From assembly GCA_022702545.1 (NCBI GenBank), contig JAHRBC010000005.1, forward strand, positions 3,224,001 to 3,288,000: 64,000 nt of DNA, read 5' to 3'. Under the pieces are notes generated by a model. That model had not been told where the DNA came from and made no database searches. It saw only the letters and a list, made by a program, of their open reading frames with translations. Position 1 is the first letter of the stretch. Every line of letters begins with the position of its first letter. This stretch comes from Phycomyces nitens (lineage: Eukaryota > Mucoromycota > Mucoromycetes > Mucorales > Phycomycetaceae). The position numbers and the translations under genes are program-made. Below, in pieces: positions 31,285 through 43,992 of this stretch.

Positions 31285-32229
31285 GATTTTTTGTTTAGCC
31301 AACTCTTATTGGCCCCGTTGCATTTTTTAGCATATGCTTAGTGTGCTTTTTTTTCTTTTTTTTTGCTTTTCTTGTCTTGTCTTTGCACTGACTCTTTGAA
31401 ATAAAACCAAATGAGCCTCCTTATGTAAGATCGGCATGGTTATAAACACCTGATTGACATTCTGATTGAAGCATCTCCAACTCGATTACCTTTGATTTAG
31501 GAATGAAATGCAGCTCGCTCTTTTTCCCCCAGAAACAAAAGAGCGAAAACTTTTTACGGCTATATTACAATACGGTTTGTCTTTTTTACACTTGGCAATC
31601 TCTGTAAGATATACACTTTTCTTTTCTAATGAGCTGATTACTCTGTTTGCTACAATGAGATTCGAATCATTTTTGAATCATATGATTTGAATATGCCAAA
31701 GTTGATTTTCTATGGTAAGACGATTGTCTAATAATTATATTATTCTTCAACTAATTTTTCAGTACATATTCTATTGACCTCCTATTACATATAGTGTTTA
31801 TTTCCGGAGATCCCTTTCAGTATAATCATTCAAAACAAAAGACATGGTATAATAATTGACAAGCATAATATATACTTGCATGCAGTACAAAATAATGTAC
31901 TAGGTTTATATGATCACTTCTTTTTCTAACCACAATAAATTTTTAGCAATTGAATGAATGCTAAGGATCATCTAATATATATCAACGTAGTATTATTATG
32001 CGTGTATAGCTTATAACAAAGGTTTGTACTATATATGTTTTATAATATTAAATAGCATTAGTTTTAAGTATTTTTCTATAATAATTGTGCGCAAAATACG
32101 GTATGAATTAAATCAAGACATTCTATAATAAAGAATAAACCATTCTTTCAAAAGAATGGTCGTAAAAGAATAGCAGAACCCATTATCAAATAGACTACTA
32201 TAAAAGAGAGGTTATAGTGTATAATGGAA
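31285..32229. other. A1 5' subterminal region, proximal part
   Basis: No gene. It includes sequence similar to the 160-bp subterminal tandem units of A2 and A3 (31850-31960, one diverged copy). Confidence 0.5.
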
Positions 32230-32718
32230 GCATTTTTGATTAGATAAAAAAAACAGTAGTTATGTTACCAAAACGGTAGTTATCTGCCGATTATTTATTA
32301 GCAAAAAACGGTAGCTGCTACCAAACTCGCCTTACACAGGGTCATATCTACCGTTTTTCCCCACCAAAAAAATGGTAGCAATGTTACCAAAACGGTAGTT
32401 ATCTGCCGATTTTTGCCACTATAAAAATGGTAGCTACTACCAAATTCGCCTTACATAGGGTCATATCTACCGTTTTGGCCCACCAAAAAAACGGTAGCAA
32501 TGTTACCAAAACAGTAGATAACTGCTGATTTTTTGGTGGGGAAAAACGGTAGTTATGTTACCAAAACGGTAGTTATCTGCCGATTTTCGCCACTATAAAA
32601 ACGGTAGCTACTACCAAATTTGCCTTACACAGGGTCATATCTACCGTTTTTCCCCACCAAAAAATCAGCAGTTATGTTACCAAAACGGTAGATAACTGCC
32701 GATTTCTTAGCCATAGTG
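32230..32718. repeat. A1 5' subterminal inverted and tandem repeats
   Basis: At least eight copies of ACGGTAGTTATGTTACC or ACGGTAGTTATCTGCCG-like motifs in both orientations, some separated by ACCAAATTCGCCTTACA. CACTA transposase partners typically bind such arrays. Confidence 0.8.
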
Positions 32719-33001
32719 AAGTGTCTTAGATTGCGAATATCTCTCAAGTAGAGACAATTTTAAATTTGCTGTGATATTTTTACTATGCAGAAAATATGAG
32801 GAAATTTCTAATTTTAGAAGGTTTTTTTGAAACCAATGTGAAACCACCTTTTTTTGGACACTCATCTTGACAATAATTTGCAAAATTTGCTGAGCAACAG
32901 AATTCATGCATATTGCATTGTTAAAGGGCTATATGATGTTTTTTTTTGTAATTTTTGCATATTCTACTTTATCTTTCATACAAAGATAATATTTTACCAA
33001 C

Positions 33002-33887
33002 ATGTCACAAGAAAGAACAAACACTAATGCTGAAAGCAGCACCACAAATATCCGTTTCAAGGAATGTAACCCTTCTTTGCCTGTTAAAGAAGACAAGCCT
33101 CCCAGAGTAAATGGTTTCTGGACTGACAAGAAAGAGTTGGCACTCTTAAAAGAGTATGCCAATGTCTTCCCACCTGCTTGCAAGAGAGGACAGCACAAAG
33201 AAGCATGGGAAGAAATCCTTGCCAGTGTGAACGGGGTGAATCCCAGTGATCCACCATTGAGTTATGACTCCTGTTGCCATGCAGTTGATCGACTTGTAAG
33301 AAGCTATGGAAAAAGCTTCGAGGAGTCAAACGTCGCATCTCTTTCTGGTGCAAACAGAAATAGATCTGAAGTAGAGAAGGCTGTCTACGAGATCATCAAA
33401 AAGGTATATTTAATTTGTAAAAAATATTTTTACTATGCCAACTAAACATATATTGGTATCTTTGGAAACATAGAAGAATTCATATGATGATCTTAAGAAA
33501 GAAGGGAGAGAGAAGGTTCTCGAGAGAAATTACCGTAAGGCAAATATGGAGCGGTCCATGAGAGCCTTGGCCAGATCATTTGGGAATCACAAAAAGAATA
33601 TCCAGAAAGAAATACATGATCGCCGGCATGTGGACAAGGAGGCAAACACCAGGAACAACGAGCCTAGGTCTCTTTCCCCTCCAGTTGAGGAATCTGCCAG
33701 TGGTTCTGGCAGTTTTCAAGAGACAGAAGCAACCTCTGGTGATTGCCAGAATGGAGGGGATACTGGGTCCCTTAGCACCAGCCAAGAGGAGCAGCTCAAC
33801 AACATGGAAAGCCGGTTTACCAACATGGAAAGCCGGCTCACCAACATTGAGAAGCTGTTGGAACAGTTAGTGAACAAAATTAAATAA
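33002..33887 (+). CDS. Harbinger Myb/SANT-like protein
   Basis: Two exons, 33002-33403 and 33474-33887, joined by a 70-nt GT-AG intron, 272 residues. The first exon has a Trp-rich SANT-like domain (NGFWTDKKELALLKEYANVF, then HKEAWEEILASV). The C-terminus has two near-identical NMESRFTNMESRLTNIEKL repeats that would form a coiled coil. Harbinger elements use such a protein to bring the transposase to DNA and to the nucleus. Intact and convergent with the transposase (ends 29 bp apart). Confidence 0.85.
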
Positions 33888-33916
33888 AAATATTATAAGA
33901 TTTTCTTTTGTTTTTA

Positions 33917-34829
33917 TTAGATTATATAATCTTCATCTTCTCCATCAATCTTATCTCTTCTTAACCCAGAGATATACTCTTCAATTGTCAGCGGCTCCAA
34001 CCCAAAGTATGTATTGGTGGATGATCCACCACGGTGCACACAATGCAACATGTTTTTGAAAACAGTTGAGAGAATGTAGACAACTCCAGGTTCATTCTCC
34101 CCCGTCTTCATTGCATACTTGTACTTGCAATACTTGAAGTACTTCTCCACTTTGGCAAACTCCCACTCCACAGCTATTCTCATTTTTGACATGCTCTTGT
34201 TTATCAACTTGTCATCCTCTATTACACATAATTAATACACTGTTTATAGTTTCCCACCAGCTTGTGTTACTTTACCAGTAAGTCTTACACCTCCAAGTGG
34301 CGAGAACAAACATTTGGACGACATGTATCCAGGGTCGCCATACAACACATAAGGGCACCCATAACCAGATGGGATATCCAGGTATCTCTCAATTCTTTGT
34401 TCAGTCCTTGAAGAGAAATACATACTCTGGTCATGTCTTGAGCCAGCATAGGGACCAATTATGCTGCTGGTTATCCCATCTGGAGTAACAATCGACTGGA
34501 ACTTCAAAGCATGAAGATGCTTCCAGCCATTGTACAAAGCCTTTTGGTCTTCTTTGCTGTGGCTTGGGCAAGATACTGCTTGCATTGTACTGTCAATGAA
34601 CCCAATGACATTTGGGAATGCGGCACCTTTGTCATGCATGGCCTTGGCAAACTTCTTCAAGTTCTCTGGACTGAACTGCTTGGCGTTGAATTGGACGCCT
34701 CACTTTATTTGTTTGAAAACAAGGCTCTCCATCCCTCTGCAGACAACAGACACATTCGTCGGACCCATCCCAAAAAGTATAGACATATCACCCACACGTC
34801 TGGGAAAGCTGTAACGATTCAGCAACATG
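33917..34829 (-). pseudogene. Harbinger transposase, main part
   Basis: DDE_Tnp_4-type nuclease core: Asp in VIGFIDST, an NGWKHLHALKFQ segment, GPYAGSRHD, Asp in LYGDPGY and Glu in RIAVEWEF after a short intron (about 34257-34219). The N-terminal parts are at 44820-44969 and 51989-52092. The three pieces read in one frame once A2 and A3 and one copy of each duplication are removed. A single stop TGA at 34700-34702 stands where Trp (TGG) would be expected, so the gene is dead or was edited by a G-to-A change on the coding strand. Confidence 0.85.
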
Positions 34830-34895
34830 CACTACGGCGGAAGGACCGGTAGCTGTGCCAAAAACGGTAGCATAACTACTGTTTTTTATGATTTT

Positions 34896-35527
34896 TGAGC
34901 ACTTTATCTCCGCAGATTGTGGTTGAAAGGTAATGTCATCGATGCCGATTCATAAAAGTTGCATGGAATGTCTTTTCATCAGGCAATGAGGTAGTTGTAG
35001 TACCATAGAAAGGGCTCGTAAGTTTTTAGGCAACGTTATTTATTGAAATGAGCATTTTATTTGGTGTTAACGATGTTGCGCATTTTTGAGAAAAATAATT
35101 TTTCACCTGTGTGAACAAAACGCTAGCATAACTACCGTTTTTTTGAAACCAATTTTTTGTTTTTGATATTATTAGCCATTTTATTTTATTTTATATGACA
35201 TTAATATTTATTAGAGCACTTTATCTCCACAGATTGTGGTTGAAAGGTAATGTCATCGATCCCGAATCATAAAAGTTGCATGGAATGTCTTTTCATCAGG
35301 CAATGAGGTAGTTGTAGTACCATAGAAAGGGCTCGTAAGTTGTTAGGCAACCTTGTTTATTGAAATGAGCATTTTATTTGGTGTTAAAGATGTTGCGCAT
35401 TTTTGAGAAAAATAATTTTTTGCCTGTGTGAACAAAACGGTAGTTATGCTACCATTTTTTTGAAACCGAATTTTTATTTTTGACATTATTAGCCATTTTA
35501 TTTTATTTTATTTGGTATTGATATTTA
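34896..35527. repeat. Tandem duplication in A2 3' subterminal region
   Basis: Two units of about 316 bp, each with GCACTTTATCTCCRCAGATT and a GGTAGTTGTAGTACCATAG segment. A3 has the same duplication (51420-51930) and A1 only one unit. Confidence 0.8.
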
Positions 35528-35556
35528 TAAGGAAAGAAAAAAGAAAAAGAAAATTT

Positions 35557-36434
35557 TTATAAAGTGGCAAGGTTCCCCATGGTCACACGCAGATTGTCAT
35601 TAAACACATAATATGGTGCAATGATAAAGAACTGATTACTACTCGGAGGGTACTGGATGAGCCCAACTTGATGCTGAATGTCATCCACATTAACAGCATA
35701 TTTTGGCTGGGTTGTTTGTCCAGTTGAGCTGTGTGACCGCCGTATTACGATTGGCACAGATGAGTCATGGGCTGCTGTACCATGCTCTTTCATCACTTCA
35801 ACGAATGCCAGAAAGTGCGGTGTGCCATCAACCTCTTTATGCTCAAAATAAAATTCCACGGTGCCAACAAACCAGCTTTGAATAGTTATATTGCGACGGC
35901 TAGATAAAAATATAAAAAATGCGAGTGATCTCTATTTTGTATTTTGACTAATACCAATACTCACTTTCTGTATGGACAGGTGAACATCACATGATGATTG
36001 CCACGTCTGGTCTCGTTTTTTATTCTTCAGTACATACATGAAGAATGTACGGTTGAATTTTTCCAAAGACGAGAAGCAACAACAATCGTCGGGTCATCAA
36101 GTTCAATACTGTCCATACCACTGTTTCGCACATAGTACTTTGCCAAAGTATTCTTGACAACAGGGCTGCTGACACCTTCTAAGTCATCATCATTCAAGCT
36201 GGCATGTCAGTTGAATGGCTCCCATAGCTGGGCAGCACTTACACCATCTGGAAGATCTAAGAAACTTGCTTCATTATATGTGGACGGCTGACTTGTACTA
36301 GGATAATTCTGAGAGCTGTTTGCTGAACTGACAAAGCTATGAACAGCAAAGCACTCAACAAGCAAACTGGCATTTCTACCGCCCTTCAAGTTTGACGTGA
36401 TAAGCTTGGAGTATACTCTAATTACTTTTTCCAT
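35557..36434 (-). pseudogene. Family A transposase remnant in A2 (exons 6-7)
   Basis: Exon 7 about 35904-35557 and part of exon 6 (about 36434-35980) are recognisable, ending VGLIQYPPSSNQFF and NDNLRVTMGNLATL. Everything upstream is deleted and replaced by a fragment of the intergenic region. Confidence 0.8.
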
Positions 36435-36962
36435 GGGTAGGTAAGAGATTATTTGACTAATAATAGCAACAGCAGCAAAGACACTTCTTGGTCAATGATG
36501 ACAAAATCAACGTACCTGTCATCAATGATTGTGGCCAGTGAGGCACGGCTAGGACAATAGCACTCCACATTTACAAGTGCAAAAGAATGTGGTGTGCCAA
36601 GAATCTTCTTCAAGACACCTTTAAGAGTGCAAACCAGACTTGTAAGAGAAAAATAGCAGAGAACAGCCAGGCAAGTTTATTAATTAACAAACATTTGAAT
36701 ATACATTATAATTAATACAATATTTTTATTATGTTATAGCAGGAAAGAGCAAGCGGTTCTTTTCTTTCGGAAGATGAGGTATTTCAAACAGATGACAAGG
36801 CTGAATCCCCAATCATGACAGATGTACTATAAGTTAGAGCTTTTTGTTGCTCATCTATTCTCAATTTAATATTAATATAATATTTCTACTGTTTGATATA
36901 GGTTTACACCACTAGGAATGAGCAATGAGCCTTCATCTAGGAGAAACAGACTAAGTCTTTAA
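36435..36962 (+). pseudogene. Family A promoter fragment and partner-gene 3' remnant in A2
   Basis: 36440-36560 matches the A3 intergenic region (about 47800-47910, inverted). 36560-36962 holds the end of partner-gene exon 2, the GC-AG intron (donor GCAAGT at 36672), exon 3 and exon 4. The start of the gene is missing. Confidence 0.75.
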
Positions 36963-37929
36963 TATTCTTTAGGCTGCTCTTATTGGTTCTCTCATATTTT
37001 TAGTATATGTTTTAGCGCACTTTTTCTTTTCCTCTTTTCCTTTAGCTGTTTTATCTTTGCTTTGGTCCTCTCCTTTGAAATAAAATCGAATAACTCTCCA
37101 TCACATAAGATTGCCACCTTAATAAATGCCCAATTGGCATCTTGTATACCACATCTTCAGCTCTATTGTTTTTAATCTAGGAATGAAACACACATCTCGC
37201 CCTTTTTCAAGCACCAAAAAAAATGAAATTTTTTATAGCTGTATTACGCTGAGGTTAGTTTATATTTCTTTTCTTTTCTTTGCTCTACTTTTTTGAAGTA
37301 AAACTAAATGACCCTCCCTTATGTAAGGTTGTCAATGACATAAACATCCGATTGGAATCTTGTATACCACATCTTCAGCTCTGCTATCTTTAATCAAGGA
37401 ATGAAACACTCATCTCATAATTTTTCAGACACTAAAAAAAGGTGAAAATTTTTTACAGCTATATTACACTAAAGTTTGTCGTTCCCCACCTCCCCACCTG
37501 GGAATCTCTGTAGAATATGCATATTGTTTTCTTAATGATGTACTCATTATAATATGTTTACACTCTTTAATTAATCATATTGCGCATTCTCTATTCTCCT
37601 TCTACTGCATCTAGTATTTACATCTGTACGTTTCATATAGTGGCATTAATTCAAGAGATGCTTGGTATACCGATTAACAAGCACAATATATACTGGTATG
37701 CTATCCAAAACAATATGCTCGGTTTATTTGATTCACTGGGAAAACGGTCCTGAAGTACAATGATAAGAAGTAACCTTTTAACCTATGCAAAACTGGAGTG
37801 ATTTTGTATCTCAGAAAGTTTTTCATATTCAGGTTAAAGATAAAGCTTTACTCTATCTTATTGGCTTAGACACAATAGACATATGAATATCAATTTGTAA
37901 GATTATAAAGTTGTTGAGAATAAAGTAAA

Positions 37930-37947
37930 TGTAACACTTGTTTCCTT
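37930..37947 (+). promoter_or_regulatory. Conserved upstream motif of B2 transposase
   Basis: TGTAACACTTGTTTCCTT, 29-46 nt before ATG 37976. Confidence 0.5.
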
Positions 37948-37975
37948 ATTATCTTAATATTCAAAAGCATACAAT

Positions 37976-40900
37976 ATGTCTTCTATTACTCAACTTCGCA
38001 ACGAGGCCTGTTATTGCACTAAATGCAATGGTAACGCCCAAGGTTACAGTCTGGTAACAAAGAGAACCTCTCAGCGTCATAATAAGAGAGCAAGAATTGA
38101 CGAACTTGAAAGAATTGTGATGGGTATGATGATTTTGGTATTGTTTTTTGGCCCTTGTATAATAACACGGTTTTTTATTAAACACAGAAAGACAAAGAGA
38201 AATGGTGGAGATTGATATTGAACGTAAGGAATATTTATTTGAAGAGCAGCAGATAGTAACAAGCTATTGTATTCTATATGTAGCTATCACAACCCATCAA
38301 TCCGGTTCTATGGAAAGACAGAATGATTTTTCCCACTCACCCGTCGTGGAATCTGAGCTGATGCTGGATGGCGATGATTCAGCTGCCAATGAAGTGAATG
38401 GCAATGACAGCAACAATGAAGAGGAGAGCAATGCCGAAGACAGTGATGGTGACGACGTCGAGGAGATTGAAGTCGAGGATCTTAGCAGTGAAGGCGAGTG
38501 TTGAATAAAGAAAAAAGAACCTGAAAAAATTGAGTGTTAATAATTATCATTTTAAAATAGACCCCTTTTCCTCCCCGAGATGCCAGAGAATCCAGTGCAC
38601 AGGTCCATTGCCATATTCGTGGTCCTGTTTGCATCCCGATACGTGGTCAACAAGGGTGCTGTTGTCTTGATCGAGTTCATCAACAAGCTCTTGAAGATCT
38701 ACGAGCAGGATTTCCAATTGCCCTCTAGCCTTCCTGGTCTCCAAAAGATGACGGGTTTCTCAGCCTTGACCAAAGGAATAAAGAAATCTGTTGTGTGCCA
38801 GGATTGCCACAAGGTGTACGAGGAAGCTGAGTCTGTTCCTGAGTTCTGTAACTCATCCAAGGTTGGTTCCCGCTCTTCCTGTGGGTGCAAGTTGATGAAG
38901 GCGTCCTCTTCTGGTACTTTGGTTCCAAGACGCCAATTCCACTATCAGTCCGTCAAGCAGGCGTTGAGTGTCCTTTTCCTCCGCCCGGATTTTGAGGCCA
39001 ATATCCGCCATTGGAACAAAGAGCTTAAGGTCATGGACACCATGTGCGATGTGTACGATGGTGCCATGTGGAAGGACCTGAAGGATAAGGATGGTGTCTC
39101 CTTTGTTGCTGACCCACGTTCATTGATGCTGACATTGAACATCGATTGGTTTCAGCCATTCGATGGGGTGACTTATTCCTGTGGAGCAATCTACTTGGCA
39201 ATAAACAATCTTCCTAGGGCTGAGCGGTTCAAGCCCAAGAATATCATCCTTGTTGGCCTGATGCCTGGGCCAAAGGAGCCAAAATCAGACGAGATAAACA
39301 GCTACCTGGAGCCGCTGGTCAATGACCTGAACCAGCTGTACGTTGGTGTTTCCATTCCAACGTTTGAGTGCCCTTCTTCTGTGGTTGTCCGTGCTGCCTT
39401 GATGATGGTTGCCTGCGACATCCCTGCTGCCAGGAAGACTAGTGGCTTCACAGCCCATAACAGCACTCGGGCATGCTATAAGTGCAGTCGCAGTTTCTCC
39501 CGTCTGGAAGGCACGAGCCATGTGGACTTTCGTGGGTTCGAGTTTGTCAAGTGGAGGCTTGCCAATGGTGAAGAAAACCGGGTGCATGCTGAGGAGTGGA
39601 AGAGTGCAAGTACGCCCTCAGAAAGGCACCAGCTGGAGGTCGAAAATGGTGTTCGATGGTCGCAGCTGCACCGCCTTGGATACTTTGATCTAGTACGTGG
39701 AACGATCATTGATCCCATGCACAACCTATTCCTGGGTACGGCCAAGAGGATGGTCGAGACATGGACCGCCAGTGGTCTTATCACAGACCGGGATCTTTGT
39801 CAGATGCAAAAGGTGGCAGAGACAATGGTGTTGCCTGTGGGATATACCATGTTGAAGACGAAGATCGGAAAGGGGTTTCCCCGAATGAAAGCCGACGAGT
39901 GGAAGTCCTGGGTGTTGATTTACTCTCCTGTTCTGCTGCGGCCTGTTCTTTCTGGAACAAAGTTCAAGAATTGGATCAGCTTTGTTGATGCCTGCCGTCT
40001 CCTCACCAAGCCTACCATCACTTTTGACGAACTTGATGAGGCCCATAGTCACCTGGAGAAGTTCGGTCGGGAGTGTGAACAACAATACCCTAGTACCATC
40101 CTCACCTGCAACATGCACCTACACCTCCATCTTCGCGACACTGTTCGTGATTTTGGACCAGTGTATGGTTATTGGCTCTTTGGGTTCGAGCGATATAATG
40201 GGTTGTTGAAGAATGTTGATACAAACAGGAGAGATGGGTTTGAATCAACATACATAAAAAGTTTTACTGAAAATATGTATAAGGGTGATCTTGTGCAAAG
40301 ACTTACATGTCAGAGCCAAGTCCCCTTCAAAGTACTATTGAAAAAACTCACCTCCTTGTCCAATACTTTTATAGTAGCCCCAGCCCCAGCACCAGCACCT
40401 CAACGCCGTTTCCGTCTTGATGCATTCCTGCAAGCCTCGTTGGATGTCAGTCTTACGATTAAGGGTAACAAAGCTCTCCCTCCGTCAGCATTACCTTTAC
40501 CAACAGCAACAGCAACAACACAGATGGGTGATATCGACTATCCCCATCTCCTAGAATATTACAAGAGAGCATATGACAATGAGCACCTTGTTGACTACCT
40601 CCATGCATCTTCATCACCATTCTTTGTCAATGACCGAATCACAAAGATCAAGGCCATTGATCTTCTTGGTCAGACATACAAGAGCAAAGGTGGATCTGGC
40701 AGTCGCGGGTCATATATCCAAGCTCTTTTCTGGATTTCGAGGGTAGAAAGACAAACGCGTACACAGGAGAAATCCAATACCTGTTCGCCCACAACTTCGT
40801 TCCTCCTCCCAGCCCCTCCAACAGCCGCCCTCATTTCCACCACAAGCAACATGTGTTTGCATTCGTCCACTGGCTTGTTCCAGATCCTGACAATCTCAGA

Positions 40901-41065
40901 CCAGTTGAGCAAGTTGACGTCTGCCTCCCTGGTTTTGCGCCAAACACGTTCGACAGCATCTTGCCAGTGCACAGGATTCTCTTGGAAGTGGCTACGGCCG
41001 AATTAAAAATTGAAAACAACGCAAGGATGCTGGTCATTCCACTGCCAAAAAAAATATATGCATAA
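37976..41065 (+). pseudogene. Family B Tnp2-type CACTA transposase, B2 copy, two frameshifts
   Basis: Exons: 37976-38123, 38188-38223, 38284-38495 and about 38561-41065. Exon 1 has CYCTKC and RTSQRHNKRAR; exon 3 is acidic. Exon 4 has MPENPVHR, NIDWFQPFDG, ACDIPAARK, RGTIIDPMHN and FGFERYNG. The exon 3 donor is GC rather than GT (GGCGAG at 38496). The frame breaks at 38573-38576 (a C4 run, one base short, before MPENPVHR) and near 40726-40730 (TTTT, one base short). Beyond it the C-terminal block to IPLPKKIYA is open. Confidence 0.88.
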
Positions 41066-41202
41066 ATACAAATAAAACTTTTCTCTCTCTCTCTCTCCCT
41101 TTTAAAGAAGCAAAAAACAAAACAAAGCCAAGTAAAATATACATATAGTCCAAATAGCGCATATGTGAAACAGGGTGAAAATTAAGAGAAAAAGAAAACG
41201 TT

Positions 41203-42389
41203 TTATTGTCTCAGTGACCATTGAGGAAGGGAGGAAGAAAGCCCCTCAGGGACTGCTAAATCCGCAACGCGGCCAAATACTCTTGGGAGCATTTGGCGCA
41301 CGTTGACACCCAAGCCAAGGAGCGAGTACGAGTCCAACAACTCAATCAACTGATTGAACTAATATACATTCATTAGAATATTATTTTATGATTCAAAAGC
41401 AATAAAAAAATTTATTTAAATAATATGTTACCTCATCGCTCCTCCAGCCTGGGCGTACTGTGCGGATCATCCGCCGGCCAGGAACTCCAGGAAACTCATC
41501 CTCAGACTCACCCTCAGACATTGCTGCCTTTTGGATGAGTGCTGAGCAATCATTGCCTATCGCATTGTCAATGGCATCCTTGTTGGAGAGGTATGCCATT
41601 CGACGGCGATGGAAATGCTAATCAAACATATGTTTAATATTGTTTTTCAATCTCAAGTCTTTTAGATGCTATACTATTACATACATCAGCTTCCCGGCCG
41701 GCTTTTCTGGCACGAGCATTTGCGGCTACCCGTGCCTCAGGAGACGCCCTCTCCTGGCGACGCCTTCCGCAAAAGTTCCGGTAGACACTGTCCCGAAGAT
41801 CCCTTTGGCGCAAGCCAGTGTTGATGAACGTTGGGCCCAGGTAGGCAAGGAGTTCAAGAACCAACTCTTTGTTGGGAGATTCATTGAAATGAACCTCCGT
41901 TCTCCACCTGGGCCTGTTGTTGTTGGCTTGCACCATAGCCGGGTTGTTTGACCTGAAATTGGGCCTCCACAGATAGTCTCGTATATGTCGCTATTAAATT
42001 TTTATAAGCCAATGAATTGGTAAGCTATTGAGAATATTAATACTTACAAACGCTTCTGTGGCGGCACCAGGGTTATACTCCACCACAGCCGGGATGATGG
42101 GAGCTGGGCCAGTGGCAGGGATGGCAACAGGACCAGGAGCAGGGCCAACAATGGTGAATAGCTCCTCACCAAAGGCAGAAGCAAGCTCGGCGGCAGGAAC
42201 TGCACTGTTGTTGGCAGCCACCAACTCAGCCAAACTGTCAATAGCCTCGACAGTACTGGCGTTGCCTTCGATGCTGGTGCCAATGCGAGAATCTACCCTG
42301 ACAAGGATGTTTTGAATATCCCGCAAGGTCTCCAACAATTGGAGTTGCTCATCAGTTGAGCGAGAAGTGGGAGTGGATCTTGGTGCCAT
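41203..42389 (-). CDS. Family B partner gene, B2 copy
   Basis: Exons: 42389-42048, 41991-41695, 41617-41432 and 41358-41203, open with GT-AG introns. The Ala/Pro/Gly-rich variable region ends TEAF. Then comes the core (YLWRPNFRSN, QANNNRPRW, SPNKELVLELLAYLGP, RQRDLRDSVYRNF), the AMSEGESEDE acid patch, RPGWRSDE and a C-terminus ending PQWSLRQ. Convergent with the transposase, 137 bp apart. Confidence 0.75.
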
Positions 42390-42785
42390 GGTCTATAGAA
42401 TATCATATGTTTTCAAAATTAGCTTTATATTCTCTTTATAAATTATAGACTCTACTCTTTACATACAAAATACTTGGTTTGCGAGTGCAGGAGGGTCGAT
42501 TCAATTGTAAATAGATGGTCTTTATATACACAGATGAGTTTAATAAACAGATTCCTAATTACCCTTTGTATACTCTGTATAAATTAATAAAAAAATAATT
42601 TTGGATCTCTGCTTGAAATTAAATATCATTTCTTTCTTTCTTTTTGTTCTATCTTCTTATCTCTGTTGTTTTATCTCTACGTGGGTTTCTAATAAGACAT
42701 TCTTTATACTAACAAATTAATGGCTTCTTTATAAATGTATACTCATCCCAATACATTCTCTCTACATTGCCCATCTAGACTAATC
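42390..42785. promoter_or_regulatory. B2 promoter region between partner and third genes
   Basis: No open frame. TATA-like CTTTATAAAT at about 42727-42736, 50-60 nt before the third-gene ATG. Confidence 0.45.
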
Positions 42786-43468
42786 ATGGTCAGTTACATG
42801 TGCCGGTGCCATCTTGCAAGTTATTCTGATTGTCTCTTTCTATCCTGTAGACCTCTTCCACTTGTACAGCCTATTATATGGTGCCATCATCAGTGCCAGG
42901 GTAAATAAAATCTTTTCGTGTCCAATTTCTTTTTTTCTCAACGTTTGTTATTCTACAATAGGCCGCCGCCATCACTGTCTACCCCATCTGCCTCCTTCAT
43001 CATCTACAACTGGTTATCATAATGGTAATGCCGTTTCTTGGTCTTTGTGCTTTTCCCTAATATTATTCTGGCTATTTACTAATACTTTTCTATATTCTTA
43101 AAAAGTTATTGTTGGCCGCCATATACCATTCCTCTACTATAATCGCCAACTCTGTTTTTGGTATGTAAATCGATTTTTCTATCACTCAATTCACCCATAT
43201 TAATTTATTTTATCCCATCTCTAGTCAATCTAATCATACAAGATGCCATGCTGCACAACTCTGCCCCTCTTTGCCCATTCTTATCCAATCCTTGCAATGT
43301 AAGTATAATATCCCTTGCATCTTGAATAGCACCCGCACTTTTGAATATATGTCACTAATATAACTTTTATTATATCAGAATACTACTGCAACCACCCAAA
43401 TTGCTGCCGGACCCTATTTTCAGGTATTGTTCAGTAGAGAAGTATCCGATCCAAGTAATATCAAATAG
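42786..43468 (+). CDS. Third gene of family B: small spliced membrane protein, B2 copy
   Basis: Exons: 42786-42792, 42851-42900, 42962-43024, 43106-43160, 43225-43298 and 43379-43468, again 339 nt and 112 residues. Every exon has the same length as in B1 and all splice sites are GT-AG. Two hydrophobic segments (LYSLLYGAIISARAAAITVY and LVIIMLLLAAIY) precede a polar tail ending EVSDPSNIK. Silent and amino-acid changes against B1 are roughly equal in number by eye, so selection is not proven. However, the open six-exon frame in two copies is hard to get by chance. Function unknown. Confidence 0.62.
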
Positions 43469-43992
43469 GCTGGTAGAAGCGGCAAGGATAGACAGTAATA
43501 GTATTAGAGCTTGTGTATAGAACCATTCTATTCTTTCCAATAAACACAAATATAAACCATAAACCTTTTAAGTACGGGGTATAAAATGATGGAAAGAGTA
43601 ATTATTGCTTGATTATACAATAATGAGTTTCAAAGAGTGGTCAATACTGGCAGTTTGAATGGGTAAACAATAATAAACCCTCACTATTAGCGTATGAAAA
43701 ACAACAATAAGATCGCCCTTTCAAGATGTAAACACAATACCTGTACACCAAAAACATAATGTCGGATGTAACAATTGAGTATATCAAGTCAGTTAAGCAT
43801 GTCAAAAATGCTAACAAACCTTTGTTCCGTTCGCTGTCACAACTTTTACCATGTTTATTTCGAGTCTTACAACCTGATAGGAACCTAGGTTCTCCTATCT
43901 GTCATATCTGTGTTTTACCATAGAAAATTCGCGACTTTTCACATATTTATTTACAGTTTTACACATGATCTACTTTTACCGTTTTCCCAGTG
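43469..43992. other. B2 right subterminal region
   Basis: Non-coding, with the CCAATAAACACAAATA stretch shared with B1, ending in the terminal repeat. Confidence 0.6.

Larger units (their letters stand above)
19580..32718 (-). mobile_element. CACTA family A element copy A1, split by B1
   Basis: The 3' terminus CACTACGGCGAG begins at 19580; the 5' terminus reads CACTATGGCTAAG from 32718 on the minus strand. A 3-bp target duplication AAG lies at 19577-19579 and 32719-32721. Without nested B1 it is about 6.6 kb. It carries a transposase (minus) and a partner gene (plus) that diverge from a central promoter region (29571-30256). Confidence 0.93.
37734..43992 (+). mobile_element. CACTA family B element copy B2, complete, inside A2
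   Basis: The termini CACTGGGAAAACGG (37734 and inverted at 43992) are flanked by target duplication ATT (37731-37733 and 43993-43995). Removing it restores GGTTTATTTGATTGCTTCAT, which occurs intact in the neighbouring tandem units at about 44142 and 44303. The element is 6259 bp with three genes in the same order as B1. Confidence 0.97.

Noticed and set aside
32230..32718. CRISPR-like array of repeats
   Set aside because: Repeats are in both orientations with non-unique spacers and sit at a CACTA terminus in a eukaryotic context; they are subterminal repeats.
33917..34852. Plus-strand open frames over the Harbinger transposase
   Set aside because: Antisense shadows of a clear DDE_Tnp_4 gene.
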